Notes: generated by a model from the sequence alone, not told the origin. Shown: positions 10,053-21,956, numbered from the stretch's first letter. The stretch is DNA of 64,000 bases from Trichomonas vaginalis G3 (GCF_026262505.1 NC_067206.1:32379896-32443895); one strand, 5' to 3'. Made by a program: numbers and translations.

Positions 10053-11886
10053 TTGAAAGGTTTTCAACAAAGCTATACCTTAAAAATCTGTGCTTGTTAT
10101 ATCTGATCATTTGTGTGTTAGGGGAGGTAAATTTATTCCACTAGAGCAAATTTTTTCCGAGGTTTCTCATCGAATGAGAAACCTCGGAACAACTCTTCAA
10201 TAGTGTAATGAATTTGTGGTATTTGTCCTGCAAACAGCGAGAGAACTTGTCTGTAATTCGTTTATGATGAAGTTATCTGGATGTCTCTCAGATGAGGAAG
10301 GAAGTCCAGAAAACTTCACCATAAGTTAATACTTGTGTATTTCTATGACTCTCTTCACGTCAGAGAATGTAAATTTACTCGAATAGGGCAAAGTTCTGCT
10401 CAAGTTTCTCATTTGATGAGAAACCTCGGAAGAACTTTGCCCTAAGGTAATGTATATGTGATTGTTGGCCCGCAGAGAAACAAGGAATCTGTTTGTATTT
10501 CGTTTATGGTGAAGTTCTCGGATGTTCTCTCAAATTATATGGAAAATCAAGATAACTTCACCATAATTTGTTGTAGTTGTGATTCTCTGGCTCTTTGCCG
10601 GCCAGAAAACTAGAAAATAGTTTATAGTGGGAGTATGCTCGATGAATACCTACTCACTAAAAATATACGTTATTTTTTGTTTTCCTATGGGAAAATAGTT
10701 TTGATTTTTATACTATCGTATGCTTTGTTATTGCATGAATTGTCTATTTTCTTAATAAAAACTCATTTTTCCGTGTGATTCTGAATCAATGCATTCCAAA
10801 AAAGCGTTTTCCGCCTTTGAAACGTGAAAACACACATTGCATGAAGAATCAGAGAAGATTTTCTAACTCGAAGAATTCCAAAAAAAACCAATTATAGTTT
10901 TTTTATCGTGAAAAATTTACTTTTTAACTACGAAATTTTTAAAACGCGATTTTTTTGGAGATTTTTAGAAAATTCAAATATGATAGGCATGTGTTATTTT
11001 ATGTGCTCTATGAGTTTATCAGCTTAATTTGGAGTTATTATCAAATTTCAATAAGTCTAAAAAATTGAAAGATAGAAAAATCTTCTCTGATTCTTCATGC
11101 AATGTGTGTTTTCACGTTTCAAAGGCGGAAAACGCTTTTTTGGAATGCATTGATTCAGAATCACACGGAAAAATGAGTTTTTATTAAGAAAATAGACAAT
11201 TCATGCAATAACAAAGCATACGATAGTATAAAAATCAAAACTATTTTCCCATAGGAAAACAAAAAATAACGTATATTTTTAGTGAGTAGGTATTCATCGA
11301 GCATACTCCCACTATAAACTATTTTCTAGTTTTCTGGCCGGCAAAGAGCCAGAGAATCACAACTACAACAAATTATGGTGAAGTTATCTTGATTTTCCAT
11401 ATAATTTGAGAGAACATCCGAGAACTTCACCATAAACGAAATACAAACAGATTCCTTGTTTCTCTGCGGGCCAACAATCACATATACATTACCTTAGGGC
11501 AAAGTTCTTCCGAGGTTTCTCATCAAATGAGAAACTTGAGCAGAACTTTGCCCTATTCGAGTAAATTTACATTCTCTGACGTGAAGAGAGTCATAGAAAT
11601 ACACAAGTATTAACTTATGGTGAAGTTTTCTGGACTTCCTTCCTCATCTGAGAGACATCCAGATAACTTCATCATAAACGAATTACAGACAAGTTCTCTC
11701 GCTGTTTGCAGGACAAATACCACAAATTCATTACACTATTGAAGAGTTGTTCCGAGGTTTCTCATTCGATGAGAAACCTCGGAAAAAATTTGCTCTAGTG
11801 GAATAAATTTACCTCCCCTAACACACAAATGATCAGATATAACAAGCACAGATTTTTAAGGTATAGCTTTGTTGAAAACCTTTCAA
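10053..11886. repeat. Giant palindrome: about 810-bp inverted arms, 214-bp loop
   Basis: The left arm 10053-10862 and right arm 11077-11886 are reverse complements about a centre at 10969.5. At every point I checked they match base for base with no length change. The loop 10863-11076 is AT-rich and not palindromic. Each arm itself contains several smaller hairpins, for example stems on GAGAAACCTCGG near 10157-10192 and on GGTGAAGTT near 10265-10325. The right arm ends inside another hairpin, so it looks like an inverted duplication of part of a pre-existing hairpin chain. A chimeric inverted read is the main technical alternative. Confidence 0.9.
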
Positions 11887-13735
11887 CGAATGAGAAAGTT
11901 AGGAAAAACTCTACCTTATAAGATCAACTATAGAATTCATAGCTCTTTGAATACTAGGAAACATTAATGCAGTAGTTTAAGGCAAAGTTTTTCCGAGATC
12001 TACGAAGGATAGAGAGATCTCGGAAGAACTTTGCTCTGCACAAGTAATTTCAGAATCTATGGTCCTCTAAGGACCAGAGGACGGTAATGTAAAAGAATGA
12101 TGTCAATAGCAGATAAATAATAGCCTTAGAAGTTCAATACGTGCACAGTTTGACTACATTGCCCTAGTAGTTAGACTGTACAGGTATTGTACTTCTGGCC
12201 TAAAAAATCCTCATTGAAGACAATAGGTAGAAACTCAAATTGTTGATAAATATCCCAAAATATCATAAGAGAGCCCATTATTGTTACCTGGCTCCTTCCT
12301 GGCTTTCAAAGTCTGTAAACGAGAAGTCTTGGCTCTTGTGGTAATTGCTTCCAAGAGGTTTACTCAATTCGAGTAAAACTATAAACCCTGTAACTGACAT
12401 GTACTTCCTTGAATGGGCATTAAAAGTAATTTAACCTAACGAATAGTAACATGACTCTCGTAAACGAAAAAGAGAATTTGACGCAGTCAAATCCTCTCTC
12501 TCAAAAAGTGGACTTTACATGGCAAATTTCAAATGCATGTAAGGTCCAATTTGATCAGTTTCAGGATGGAATTGGAGGCCATGAGGTACTGACATTGCAT
12601 CAGTATCTCATAGCCTCCAATCCCTTCAAAAAATGGGAGAAACTTTGGTCGAATAATTTAACATTCGGCCAAAGTTTCTCCCATAATTAATGAGAATGAA
12701 AGGGTAAGAGGCATATAGGGTCACTATATACCTCTTACCCTTTCATTTTCATTTGGAGGTCAACAAACCCGGAGTTAATTGCAAACAATTAACTCCAAAT
12801 TTGTTTATGTTAAGGAAGGAATTGGAGGGTAAGAGGTACATAGTATGAATATGTACCTCTTACCCTGCAATTCCTTCTAGAAAGTTCCAAAACTTTGGGT
12901 TAATTGCAAACTATTAACCCAAAGTTTTGGAACTTTCAAGTGGAGATGGAAGGCTTTGGGGTATATATTAATATAATATACCTCAAAGCCTTCCATCTCC
13001 ACTACAAATGAGAGAAACTTTGTCCGAATAGTTTAACATTCGGACAAAGTTTCTCCCATTTTAAGAAGGAATTGGAGGGTAAGAGGTACATAGTATGAAT
13101 ATGTACCTCTTACCCTGCAATTCCTTCTAGAAAGTTCCAAAACTTTGGGTTAATTGCAAACTATTAACCCAAAGTTTTGGAACTTTCAAGTGGAGATGGA
13201 AGGCTTTGGGGTATATATTAATATAATATACCTCAAAGCCTTCCATCTCCACTACAAATGGGAGAAACTTTGTCCGAATAGTTTAACATTCGGACAAATT
13301 TTCTCCCATCTTTCAATGTAATTGCTACCTGTGAGGTACTGACTTGAAGTCAGTGCTTCACAGGTAGCAATATCCAAAAATTTAAAAACATTTTATCAGT
13401 TCGTTAGAGAACTAGAGCCTCCTAGGTACTGAACCAGAATCAGTGCCTAGGGGACTCTAGTGATCTATATAAATCTGAGAAACTTTGAGGAAATTGTTCG
13501 ACATTTCCTCAAAGTTTCTCAGCAATTTAGCGAGGAATGTTCGTTATCGTGTAGATATTTATAATATATACATGATAACAAACATTCCCCGCTAAAAGAT
13601 GTAAAATCTTATAAGAAATAATTGCAAAAGAATAACAAATTGCAACAAATTTTATATGAAACTGAACCTTATGAGGTAGTGATTCAAGATCACCGCCTCA
13701 TAAGATTCAGTTTCAATCTCAAGTATCTCAAAAGT
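11887..13735. repeat. Chain of about 15-20 separate stem-loops
   Basis: Stem-loops lie nearly end to end, with arms of about 12-28 bp and loops of about 5-20. Examples are 11981-12035, 12571-12621, 12633-12684, 12695-12747, 12762-12805, a long perfect stem on GAAAGTTCCAAAACTTTGGG at about 12882-12940, and others near 13325-13375, 13475-13523, 13530-13596 and 13660-13718. Stem mismatches I inspected are transitions. No protein frame is convincing; a 79-codon frame at 12451-12690 simply runs through two hairpins. Confidence 0.85.
12815..13314 (+). repeat. 250-bp tandem duplication of a four-hairpin block
   Basis: 12815-13064 and 13065-13314 are direct copies with a 250-bp offset and very few differences. 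Each copy carries four successive stem-loops. It shows that the hairpin chain grows by duplication of multi-hairpin blocks. Confidence 0.9.
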
Positions 13736-13837
13736 AAGGCTCTATTTTTTGCCATGTAAAGTGTCACTTTACTGTCAAGCCGTTTTTATCGTTTTCGTTT
13801 ACAACATGACCACTATTTTGATGACTAAGAAATGTAA

Positions 13838-14035
13838 TTCATCAAATTGGCAGTTCGATGAATAATACCATGCAATCAACAACTGGTTTGTTACAATTTG
13901 GCTTGATTCATCAAATTGGCGGTTTGATGAACCGAATATTGTAATCCAGACTAGGTCAGTTACAATTTGGCTTGATTCATCAAATTGGCGGTTTGATGAA
14001 CCGAATATTGTAATCCAGACTAGGTCAGTTGCTTG
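13838..14035 (+). repeat. 69-bp tandem repeat with a short hairpin, about 2.9 units
   Basis: Two near-identical 69-bp units and one diverged first unit. Each has a stem TTCATCAA...TTGATGAA around ATTGGCGG. It closes the hairpin-rich block. Confidence 0.85.
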
Positions 14036-14255
14036 TTGGTCATAGATAATAATGACACCTTTCAGTTTTTGTTAAACATCTCAATTATCCCGCCAAAAAT
14101 TATTGGGTCTAAATTGGTTTTTATTATTATTATTTTCAGAAACAAACTAACTTGTTTTTTACGAATTTATCATTCATAAAGTCTTTATGATATATTTTCA
14201 ACTTATAATGAATATGAAATTATAATTGTTATTTTGAAAAAATTATTCATGATCA

Positions 14256-14496
14256 ATTCATGATTTAACCAGTTCCTTCAAATTAGGAGAGCATATTCAA
14301 ATATAATCGCTCATTAAAATCAATTTTTATGTTTTTTTTTAAATCGAAATTATCTCATCATAAACCACGCAAACTGACTATTTGTTCTTATCACCATGTT
14401 ACCAATATCAGAATTGTCTTTACAGCCAAAATTTCGCTCGATAAAAGTCCATCCAATAGTGAGATAATTGAGCAACTAACATTTTTCCATATCACA
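14256..14496 (+). repeat. 241-bp dispersed repeat, copy A
   Basis: This is nearly identical (about three differences) to 56811-57050 in the same orientation, 42.5 kb away. It has no clear coding content; a 69-codon frame overlaps it but is not credible. It may be part of a dispersed repeat family. Confidence 0.85.
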
Positions 14497-15800
14497 AAAA
14501 ACCTCCCCTTCCAACTCTCAAAATTTTATGGTTTTTGAATTTGAGCGACCAAAATTGTAATAAATAAAATATTCATTTAGTAATATTAGAAATAAACCTA
14601 TGTTAAAAATCGTAAACCATTCAAAAAAATTCTGACATCGCCAAAAAATATTACTCAGTATATATTGCTTATAAACGTGAACATGAAATTTTTGAAAAAT
14701 ATTTCTGAAAGAAAATACGTTATTTGACACTTTCGAAAAAAATAAAATTTCGAAAATTTTATTAAAATTTAAATATCTCGAAACTTTTGAATACTTTGTA
14801 ATTTTTGGGATCGAGAGTTATTAAAATATTTTAGCTAAATCCTTTATTTTTATGCAAGTTATGTCATTTAATTCAGTATATATTCTAATAAATTTTCTTG
14901 ATTTATTCCTTTAAACTCATGTTCATTTCAATTTCTCATCACATAAGTTATACATTCATTATAGTCAAAACTTTTCAAATCCTTCCAATGGAATTTTCAT
15001 CAAATAATTTCGCTCAATTCCAAGTTTGAAATCATCGATATTGGAGAATAATACTTGTTCTAATCATTATTGAGTTTTCCACTAAGCTATTCAAGTCTTA
15101 TGGCTAATATATCTTCAAAATTATTATTTATTATATGTCTTGGCATAAATAGACACCATTTCCTAATATAAAACCATTTAAAATTCATTTCCACTCAAAT
15201 CTAGTTAAATTTATTATAATATTATTATCAATATAATTCCTTACTTATAAATCACTCATTATCTCACACATATGATATAAGCTCAGCTAGTATAATCTAA
15301 ATTTTTCATTGTCACTCCTTGAATCAATCTACATGGGGAACCCAGAGTTGAGTGACTTCTCAGAAAAATCAAAAACATTAAAATTATAATAGGTGGAAAC
15401 TTTAAAAATCGAATTAATGTAGTTTGGAATCACAACGTTAAAGTTCCAAATGCCCAAAATTTGTGAGTTCTAAAATTACTTTTTTCAAAGATACAGCATT
15501 GGTTTCATTCAATGAATATATGTAAGTTATATGCATCAGAATATGTGGGTAGATATTGCTATAGATGGTTCCTTCTTAAGCTTTTCAGATAGCAAGATAG
15601 AGAAGTCTAAAGCTTTCTAAAAATTGAAAGCCTTCCCATAATTTATATCGAATTCATATGTCCTTAAGCATATGTTTGAGTGCTTGTAACTCATCATATC
15701 ATACGTTTATTAAGGAACTTAATAGATTACAATTTTGGTGTATCATCAATTCTTTAATTTATGATAATATTATTGGCGTGTAGCGCCACTTGAAAAGAAT
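14497..15800. other. Gene-free AT-rich spacer
   Basis: About 1.3 kb with no credible frame, RNA gene or strong repeat. A short stem TGGCG/CGCCA lies at about 15773-15787, just before the promoter region of the Vps33-like gene. Confidence 0.5.
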
Positions 15801-15811
15801 AAAAAGTGACA
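15801..15811 (+). promoter_or_regulatory. AAAAAGTGACA upstream motif
   Basis: The motif lies 10 bp before the ATG of the Vps33-like gene. The same 11-mer lies at 21902-21912 upstream of the ankyrin gene. It may be a core promoter element of this genome; two instances are weak support. Confidence 0.3.
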
Positions 15812-15821
15812 ACTATCAGGT

Positions 15822-17547
15822 ATGGATGCTTCCCGAATAGAAAAAGAGAATCAGAGGATGATCCGGAAAATGTCAATGACAGGTCCCAATCCTCGCAACC
15901 TTATTATCCATCCGTTGTTCAAGAATTTTATCTCAAGGATTACTGATACACCAACATTAACAAAAAGCTTCGAAAGTATCAAGTTTTATGAACCAAATTT
16001 CCAATTTGTTGGTGAAAATTATGCAATTATGCTTCCTCCAGAAATACCAATTGTCAAACAATTTATCGCTGATATTAATAATTCAAAAGAAAACCCTAAT
16101 ATTCAGTTTTGGTTCCAACCACGCCTTACAGATGTTGTTGCTGCATTCCTTGTTGATACAGACAATGCACCAGCTTCTCTTCTTAAAACATTTCCAGAAG
16201 AAAATAATTCTGCAGAAAAGGCAGGAAGGAAAGAGCGCAAAAATCTGGAAATTTACGATTTAGGAATTGAACTATTTCCACTTGACGAAGACTGCTTAAC
16301 AATGAACCAACACCTTTCATTTGTCGAAGGATGGATTTTCAGGGATCTCACACTTGTCTCAAATTGCAGGAAGGCACTTGATATTTTGATACAAAAGCTC
16401 GGCGCCTATGCAAGTATTACTGCAATTGGCCAATATTCTACAGCGATTGCCAGAACTCTGCCATCAGCAAATGATTTAAACAACTTGCATCTCATTATTA
16501 TCGACAGAAATACTGATTTAATCACACCATGCATTACACAAATGAACTACGAAGGTTTAATTGCCGAATATTTCGGAATTAACTGCGGCATGGTTCAGCT
16601 TTCAGCCGAATCTAAGAATTTATTCTTGCTATCGTCCTCTGTGGACCCTCTTTTCAAGACATTTTGCCATCTTAACCATTCAGAATTATCTCATGAGATT
16701 GCTTCAAGAATGAACGCATTATCTGGTGCCCTTACAAAGAAGGGCGACCAGAATTTCAACGATATGGTCGGAAACTTTAGAAAAACCGCTCAAATTACCT
16801 TAGATAATAAGACAATTACAGATCACGTTAACATTGCCGAAGAACTCTACAAGAGGATGACGTCTTCTAAGTATTTAAAGCAATCTATCAACGCNNNNNN
16901 NNNNNNNNNNNNNNNNNNNTATCAACGCAGAAGCCGATGTTTTGACAGGAAATCCAAGTTTACATACAATTGTCTCAGAAATGCTTGAAGTTGGCGGCGA
17001 TTTACGTGAAGAAGCTAGAATGCTTTGCCTTGAAACAATGCTCAGAGGAAATGTCCCAGATTTTCCAAAATTTGTCCAACAAATTTGCTTCAATCATGGA
17101 ATTCAGCAAGTTCCATACCTAATGAGACTTTGTGATTGCGGAATGCTTGACAAAGCGCTTGTTAAATGGTCCAATTTCGTAAAACCATTTAGATTATATA
17201 ATCCAGACTTTGACAAGAACGGCGATGAAGCAGCCATGAGCTACTTAGGATACGCTCCTCTTTCAATAAGATACGTCGAAAGCATCGTTAAAAAAGATTT
17301 CCCATCTGTTCAAAAAGTAATCGGAGATTCCTTCGAAACATACCAAAGCGGAACACCACAAGAGAACGGAACATACATTGTTTTCTTTGTTGGCGGCTGC
17401 ACGCACTCCGAACTTAACTCATTAAGAAGACTCGCGATCAAAGGACCGGCAAAGTTCTCTGTTTGCACAACAAACATGTTCTCCTCCAGAGAATTCTTCG
17501 AGTCCATCGGATTCGCAATTCCAGGATGGAAACCAATTCACTTATAA
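15822..17547 (+). CDS. VPS33: Vps33-like Sec1/Munc18 family protein
   Basis: This SM-family protein of about 565-570 residues should act with the HOPS/CORVET tethering complexes in SNARE-mediated fusion at late endosomes and lysosomes. Family marks are the central LIIIDRNTDLITPCITQMNY followed by EGLIAEYFGI (typical of Vps33), then GGDLREEARMLCLE, YLGYAPLSIRYVES and the C-terminal VFFVGGCTHSELNSLRRLA. The length is close to that of Vps33 proteins in other eukaryotes. The gene is interrupted only by 25 N at 16895-16919, and the 9 bases before and after the Ns are the same. If they overlap the frame is continuous (QSIN-AEADVLTG). The ATG at 15822 follows an AAAAAGTGACA element. Confidence 0.85.
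16895..16919. other. Assembly gap of 25 N, probably no missing sequence
   Basis: The nonamer TATCAACGC stands at 16886-16894 and again at 16920-16928, on both sides of the Ns. This is what remains when two overlapping contig ends are not merged. Collapsing the overlap keeps the Vps33 frame open. Confidence 0.8.
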
Positions 17548-17995
17548 AATTTATATTAACAACAAAAAGAGAAATGTTTTCTTATACTAAAAATATTTCA
17601 GTTTTTATCTTCTCTCTCATTCAATATGGTTTTCTTCTTAAATAAAAGACTTTGTACATATTTTATAAAATATCTCATTAAAAATCTTTATATTTCATTG
17701 AAAAGATAACCTTTTAAATAAACTTATATGATTACTTTATAACGAAAGCTTTAATCAAAATATTTTTTCAATATTTTTCATGTCAACACGATTTGTCTAA
17801 GTTATGAGTTTATTTTCAAATTTTACATCATTAGATCTTAATGGTTTTCACATTGTTCGAACCTAATTTAAAAATGAAATTCAATTACAATTAATATACA
17901 CTTTATACTAACAAACAAATGAAATAGAATTAACCAGGAAAGATCAAAAATATATCTATGAATTGTTTGGCATTTTCAAATTTTTTTTCTTGTTA

Positions 17996-19051
17996 TTAAA
18001 CAATTTGACTTGATTGTAACGTCGATGCTAAGTAGATATTATCAATTAGGAGGCCAAAGGCAAATATACCTCCAATTATGGCCATCATGTCAATTATTAT
18101 TTGATAAATTGGTCGATCAAGAACGTATTGAAGGATAAGGGGCGATATATCATAATTGATGAAAACACCAGGCAATTTATCGGATGATTCATCACGATAT
18201 CTATCATAACTTGTTACAGAAAGACTGTATTGAGTATCATAATCGTTAAGAATACGTGTAGCTCTAATGTAATACATTGCTTTATATCTTCCGTATTCTT
18301 TTTGAACTTTCATATAATTTTGTAAAATTTGCGCAGGATGATAGCCTCCTCCCATCGAAAAGAAGTCAAATGAGTGTGTAAAGTTCAGATTTTCCTTAGG
18401 AACTCCTAAATAGTCTGCTGATGTATTAGTTGTGTTTTGGCCAATAGTAATGAAAAAACTGCCATGAGTATGAGGGACAGTCAGTGTAATGCCAAGAGTA
18501 CAACTATCATTTATGAGTGAATCTGCATCAGAAAACGTATTCCTGCATTGTTGAATCATGGCCGTTGGAGGATGACTTTTTTCAATTTTTTGGAAAGCGT
18601 CTAATACTTCTTTACATGAATTGCAGCATCCATTTGATGCTCCATAGCATGATCCGCATTCTGTTGTTTTGATATTTGAAGCTCTTAAAAATTTTATCAT
18701 CGATAATGGATCACTTTGATAATTTGTAGCTATTTTTGCTTCTTGCTGTATGTCTTTGTTATGATCGTATACATTTACAGTAAGGTATTGGCATGATAAA
18801 CTTGGAAACGTGATTGATAAAGTAATTGGAAGAGTGGGGATCTTCTTCCAGTCTAATATTTTGTTATTTTCTGGTAGTCTTGTTTCATCAACGTATATTT
18901 TTTGCTTGAATGGTGTTTTAATAAAAATATAGATATCATAAATTAAAAATATCGCAATAAGAAAGATACAAATTAGAGAAACAATCCCACTGAATGTAGA
19001 TTTCCTCGAATAATCGCCTGAAATTTTGGGAAAGATATCAAACTTCTTCAT
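17996..19051 (-). CDS. ERV46: Erv46/ERGIC3-like COPII vesicle cargo protein
   Basis: The protein has 351 residues. It begins MKKFDIFPKISGDYSRKSTFSG, the usual start of Erv46/ERGIC3 proteins (short cytosolic N-terminus, then a membrane span at about residues 24-45). The lumenal part carries VDETRLPENNKI, the Cys-rich signature CGSCYGASNGCCNSCKEV and a long beta-rich region. A second span lies near the C-terminus (about 315-338). In other eukaryotes Erv46 partners with Erv41 to recycle cargo between ER and Golgi. The very short tail after the last span (ASTLQSSQIV) lacks an obvious dilysine signal. Convergent with the Vps33-like gene, 450 bp apart. Frame intact. Confidence 0.85.
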   Translation of the reverse strand: MKKFDIFPKISGDYSRKSTFSGIVSLICIFLIAIFLIYDIYIFIKTPFKQKIYVDETRLPENNKILDWKKIPTLPITLSITFPSLSCQYLTVNVYDHNKDIQQEAKIATNYQSDPLSMIKFLRASNIKTTECGSCYGASNGCCNSCKEVLDAFQKIEKSHPPTAMIQQCRNTFSDADSLINDSCTLGITLTVPHTHGSFFITIGQNTTNTSADYLGVPKENLNFTHSFDFFSMGGGYHPAQILQNYMKVQKEYGRYKAMYYIRATRILNDYDTQYSLSVTSYDRYRDESSDKLPGVFINYDISPLILQYVLDRPIYQIIIDMMAIIGGIFAFGLLIDNIYLASTLQSSQIV

Positions 19052-19357
19052 TAAATTTTACAAATAAAAAAAATGCTTGATTTATTCGGAAAACTCACAG
19101 TATTTAACTTGACTTAAAGCATCATTAAGATCTGACCATTTTATTTTGTCTAAAAAGAGAATTTGGAAAAAACCTGAATAAAAAATCAAATTATGGATAT
19201 TTTTACTCAGAAATAGCTTTCATAAGCGACGGTAGTTTTGTTTTCTACTTCTCCTTAAATGATACGATTTTTTTTTCTCTTTGTTGAATTATCGTCGGAA
19301 TAAACTTTTTTTATTTTTCTTTGTAAAGTTCGCAATTTCACCTCATAGTTGAAAAAT

Positions 19358-20987
19358 ATGTCGCTCAAATTCACTGTCATTTCGGCCAACAATGTGCCCA
19401 TTGCAGACCTGAAGACTTCAGATCCATATGTCAAGCTTTACGTTGATGGACCGATTAAGGTTTATCTTTGCAAGACATCAACAATCAAAAGCAATCTAAA
19501 TCCGAAGTGGAACGAAACATTCCTTATTAACACAGTTCGTGGAGCTCGTATTTATCTTGACGTTTACGATGAAAGTTTAGGCAATGATACTCAAATTGCA
19601 CATACCGCTTTTGATCCTATGATTCATCCATTTGAGCAGAAGTAAAATTCCTCTTATTCCAGATATTAACAAAGGTGGCGAAAACTGCAGTATTAAGGTC
19701 TTTGCTTCCTTCAAAGAAACAAATCCTCCACCAAATTCAACATCAACAGCATTTCAGAATCCACATTATATCACATTCGAACCAGATGAACCCGTTGTTC
19801 TTCGTCCACCACTGATTGAATCACGTGCAAACGCTTTGCCATATCCGATACCATTCCAACTATCAGCGATCTTATACAATAAAGGCGACAACTCCACCAC
19901 GATCGTCGATGCAGATAATAGAAGCGAGAATGGCGTCAGCCACTCAGGACATCACCCAGTTTTGTCATTCAAAACATTTACGCAGTCAATACGTATTGAT
20001 CCATCGCTCCTCATAAAGAAAGGCGTTTCTCAGATATTTATTGCAATCAATACTCAAGATATTACGACATTACAATCCTTATGCAAGAATGGCGGCTTCC
20101 TTACGATCTGGGATTCCTTTGAGAAAGGAAACAACTACAAGAAAGGCTCGCCGTATCGTTTCGATATCAAAACTCGTAAAAAAGAGGTTTTATTAACTCC
20201 TGTACAACGCATTAAAGTTAATTTCGAACCAAGCGCCGTATTTACAGTCGTTGCCAATGCTGTCGTATCTACCGCCGCAATCCGCTACAATCCAGGCTTT
20301 GTTTTCCTTCCAAATTCAAATGCTGACGGTTTTATCACTCCACAGTCTCCACATGCCGCCGTAAGACATGTTTTACAATACGAAGCAGGTGTAGCAGCTG
20401 CCCTGACCCAGTTACCACATTCTCTTCCAATATGCGCACCAACACCGTTAAGTACTGTTTTTACACAGTATTTCGGAATCACTAGTGGCTCGGAGCATTC
20501 AATTCTTCGCGTTAAAGTCACCGGAAACAAGGACCACCAGTTGTACATCGCTGCATTTCGAACAGATCTTTCAATTGCGGACTGCATCACAGATAAGAAG
20601 GCAAATCTCTGTGAGAACGCAATTGTTAATGTTCTTTCTCCAAATGTCTTCCTTGACAGAGTTCCTGATGACGTTTCCTTCATCTGTTTCTGCCTTTGCG
20701 GAGATAAACCATTGGCATACAACCAATCAAAGGAATTCCTCAAGGTAAAGATACCAACAAAAGAAGTTCCACAGCCACAGTGCGTTTTGGGATTGATGGG
20801 AGGAACAGATATCCAGAATTTCCCTGTTCCTGCTTCTAAAACAAGGACTTCTTTCATGTGGTTTATCTTGTTTAGAGAACCATTTGGAGGATGGGCATTC
20901 CTTTCTTTGAGATTGCCTGTCGAAGCAAGAAATGCGGCGGAATGCGTGGAATGCATGAAGAGAGTCATCGTTAAGAAACTTAAGTAA
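19358..20987 (+). pseudogene. C2-domain protein, one frameshift
   Basis: Residues 1-105 form a C2 domain (MSLKFTVISANNVP, TSDPYVKLYVDG, SNLNPKWNETFLIN), a fold for calcium-dependent membrane binding. The Asp residues in the first and last loops (TSDPYVK, DVYDESLGND) are present. The frame shifts once near 19640, inside the last C2 strands; both sides read as one domain, so the true gene is about 540 residues. The rest has no domain I can name; it has several Cys residues and ends VECMKRVIVKKLK. The first ATG is 19358, shortly after CACCTCATAGTTG, which resembles a trichomonad initiator (TCA). A single shift in otherwise well-kept sequence could be a base error. Confidence 0.7.
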
Positions 20988-21901
20988 TTTTTAATATCTC
21001 TTCTTCATCTCTTTTTTATATTTTACTTTCTCTATATTTTTAATTTTTTTACTAAAAAAAATAAATTCAAAGTTATTTTAATACCTTTATAATGTTGAAA
21101 TTAAACACAGAAGAATGTTAGACGACAGAAAACTTATACTAAACATGATTTTCTTCTTATCATTTTTGCTAATTGAGACTTCATGTACATTTGTATTTTG
21201 TGGTATTTGAATTTCATTTTTTCACGAAAACATATATGATAGCATTCAGTGTAATTATACAAGTTATACTCATATATCTATAGGTACATATTTCACTAGG
21301 ATTTTTTAAATGAATCTTTTTAGATGAGGAGATAAAATCATTTAAACTATCATGTATTTTATGAAAACAATCAAAGCACATGTGATATTAATATGGAGTC
21401 TTGAACTCTTCTTACAATAATATTATTTACATAGATATGCAGAATAATGTAATGCTTGAAATTGATAGTATAGATTGTAATTAATTTTGTTTATTTTAAT
21501 TTGATTTTTCTTTCAATGATATAATGACAATCTAAGAGGTAACTTTCTTAACTATTTCTAAGATAATAATTTTAAATTTGAAATATCTTTATCATTAACA
21601 TAATCAAATAGAAATATTCTCTAAAAAACATATAATAACCTTGTTAACTATCATTCTTTTAAGACTTAACTATCAAATATTATTGGATGCGCATTAAACG
21701 ATCAGAGAATTTAGGAATCAGAAGTTGGATTTCTGATCTTTTTTTTACGACTCTATTTATAATATCTCCTTCATAGAGACAAAACCTATCAATGAATTCG
21801 ATATTAACATCCGTCACTTTATCGATGCTAACTTCATGAAATGAAATGAAACAATAAAAAATGTAAAGTCAAATTTTGAGAGTGAACATCGGCTATCATC
21901 T
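20988..21901. other. Gene-free AT-rich spacer
   Basis: About 0.9 kb with no credible frame or RNA gene. It ends at the AAAAAGTGACA element at 21902-21912 ahead of the ankyrin gene. Confidence 0.5.
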
Positions 21902-21956
21902 AAAAAGTGACAAAAATCTATTTTTTTAATTTTTTCAACTTTGCAAGCTCAATTAC

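Noticed and set aside
12451-12690. 79-codon gene
   Set aside because: Runs through two stem-loops of the hairpin chain; no protein-like constraint seen.
14329-14538. 69-codon ORF
   Set aside because: Overlaps the dispersed repeat; in copy B the frame is not kept.
20285-20968. 227-codon minus-strand frame
   Set aside because: Shadow of the C2-domain gene on the opposite strand.
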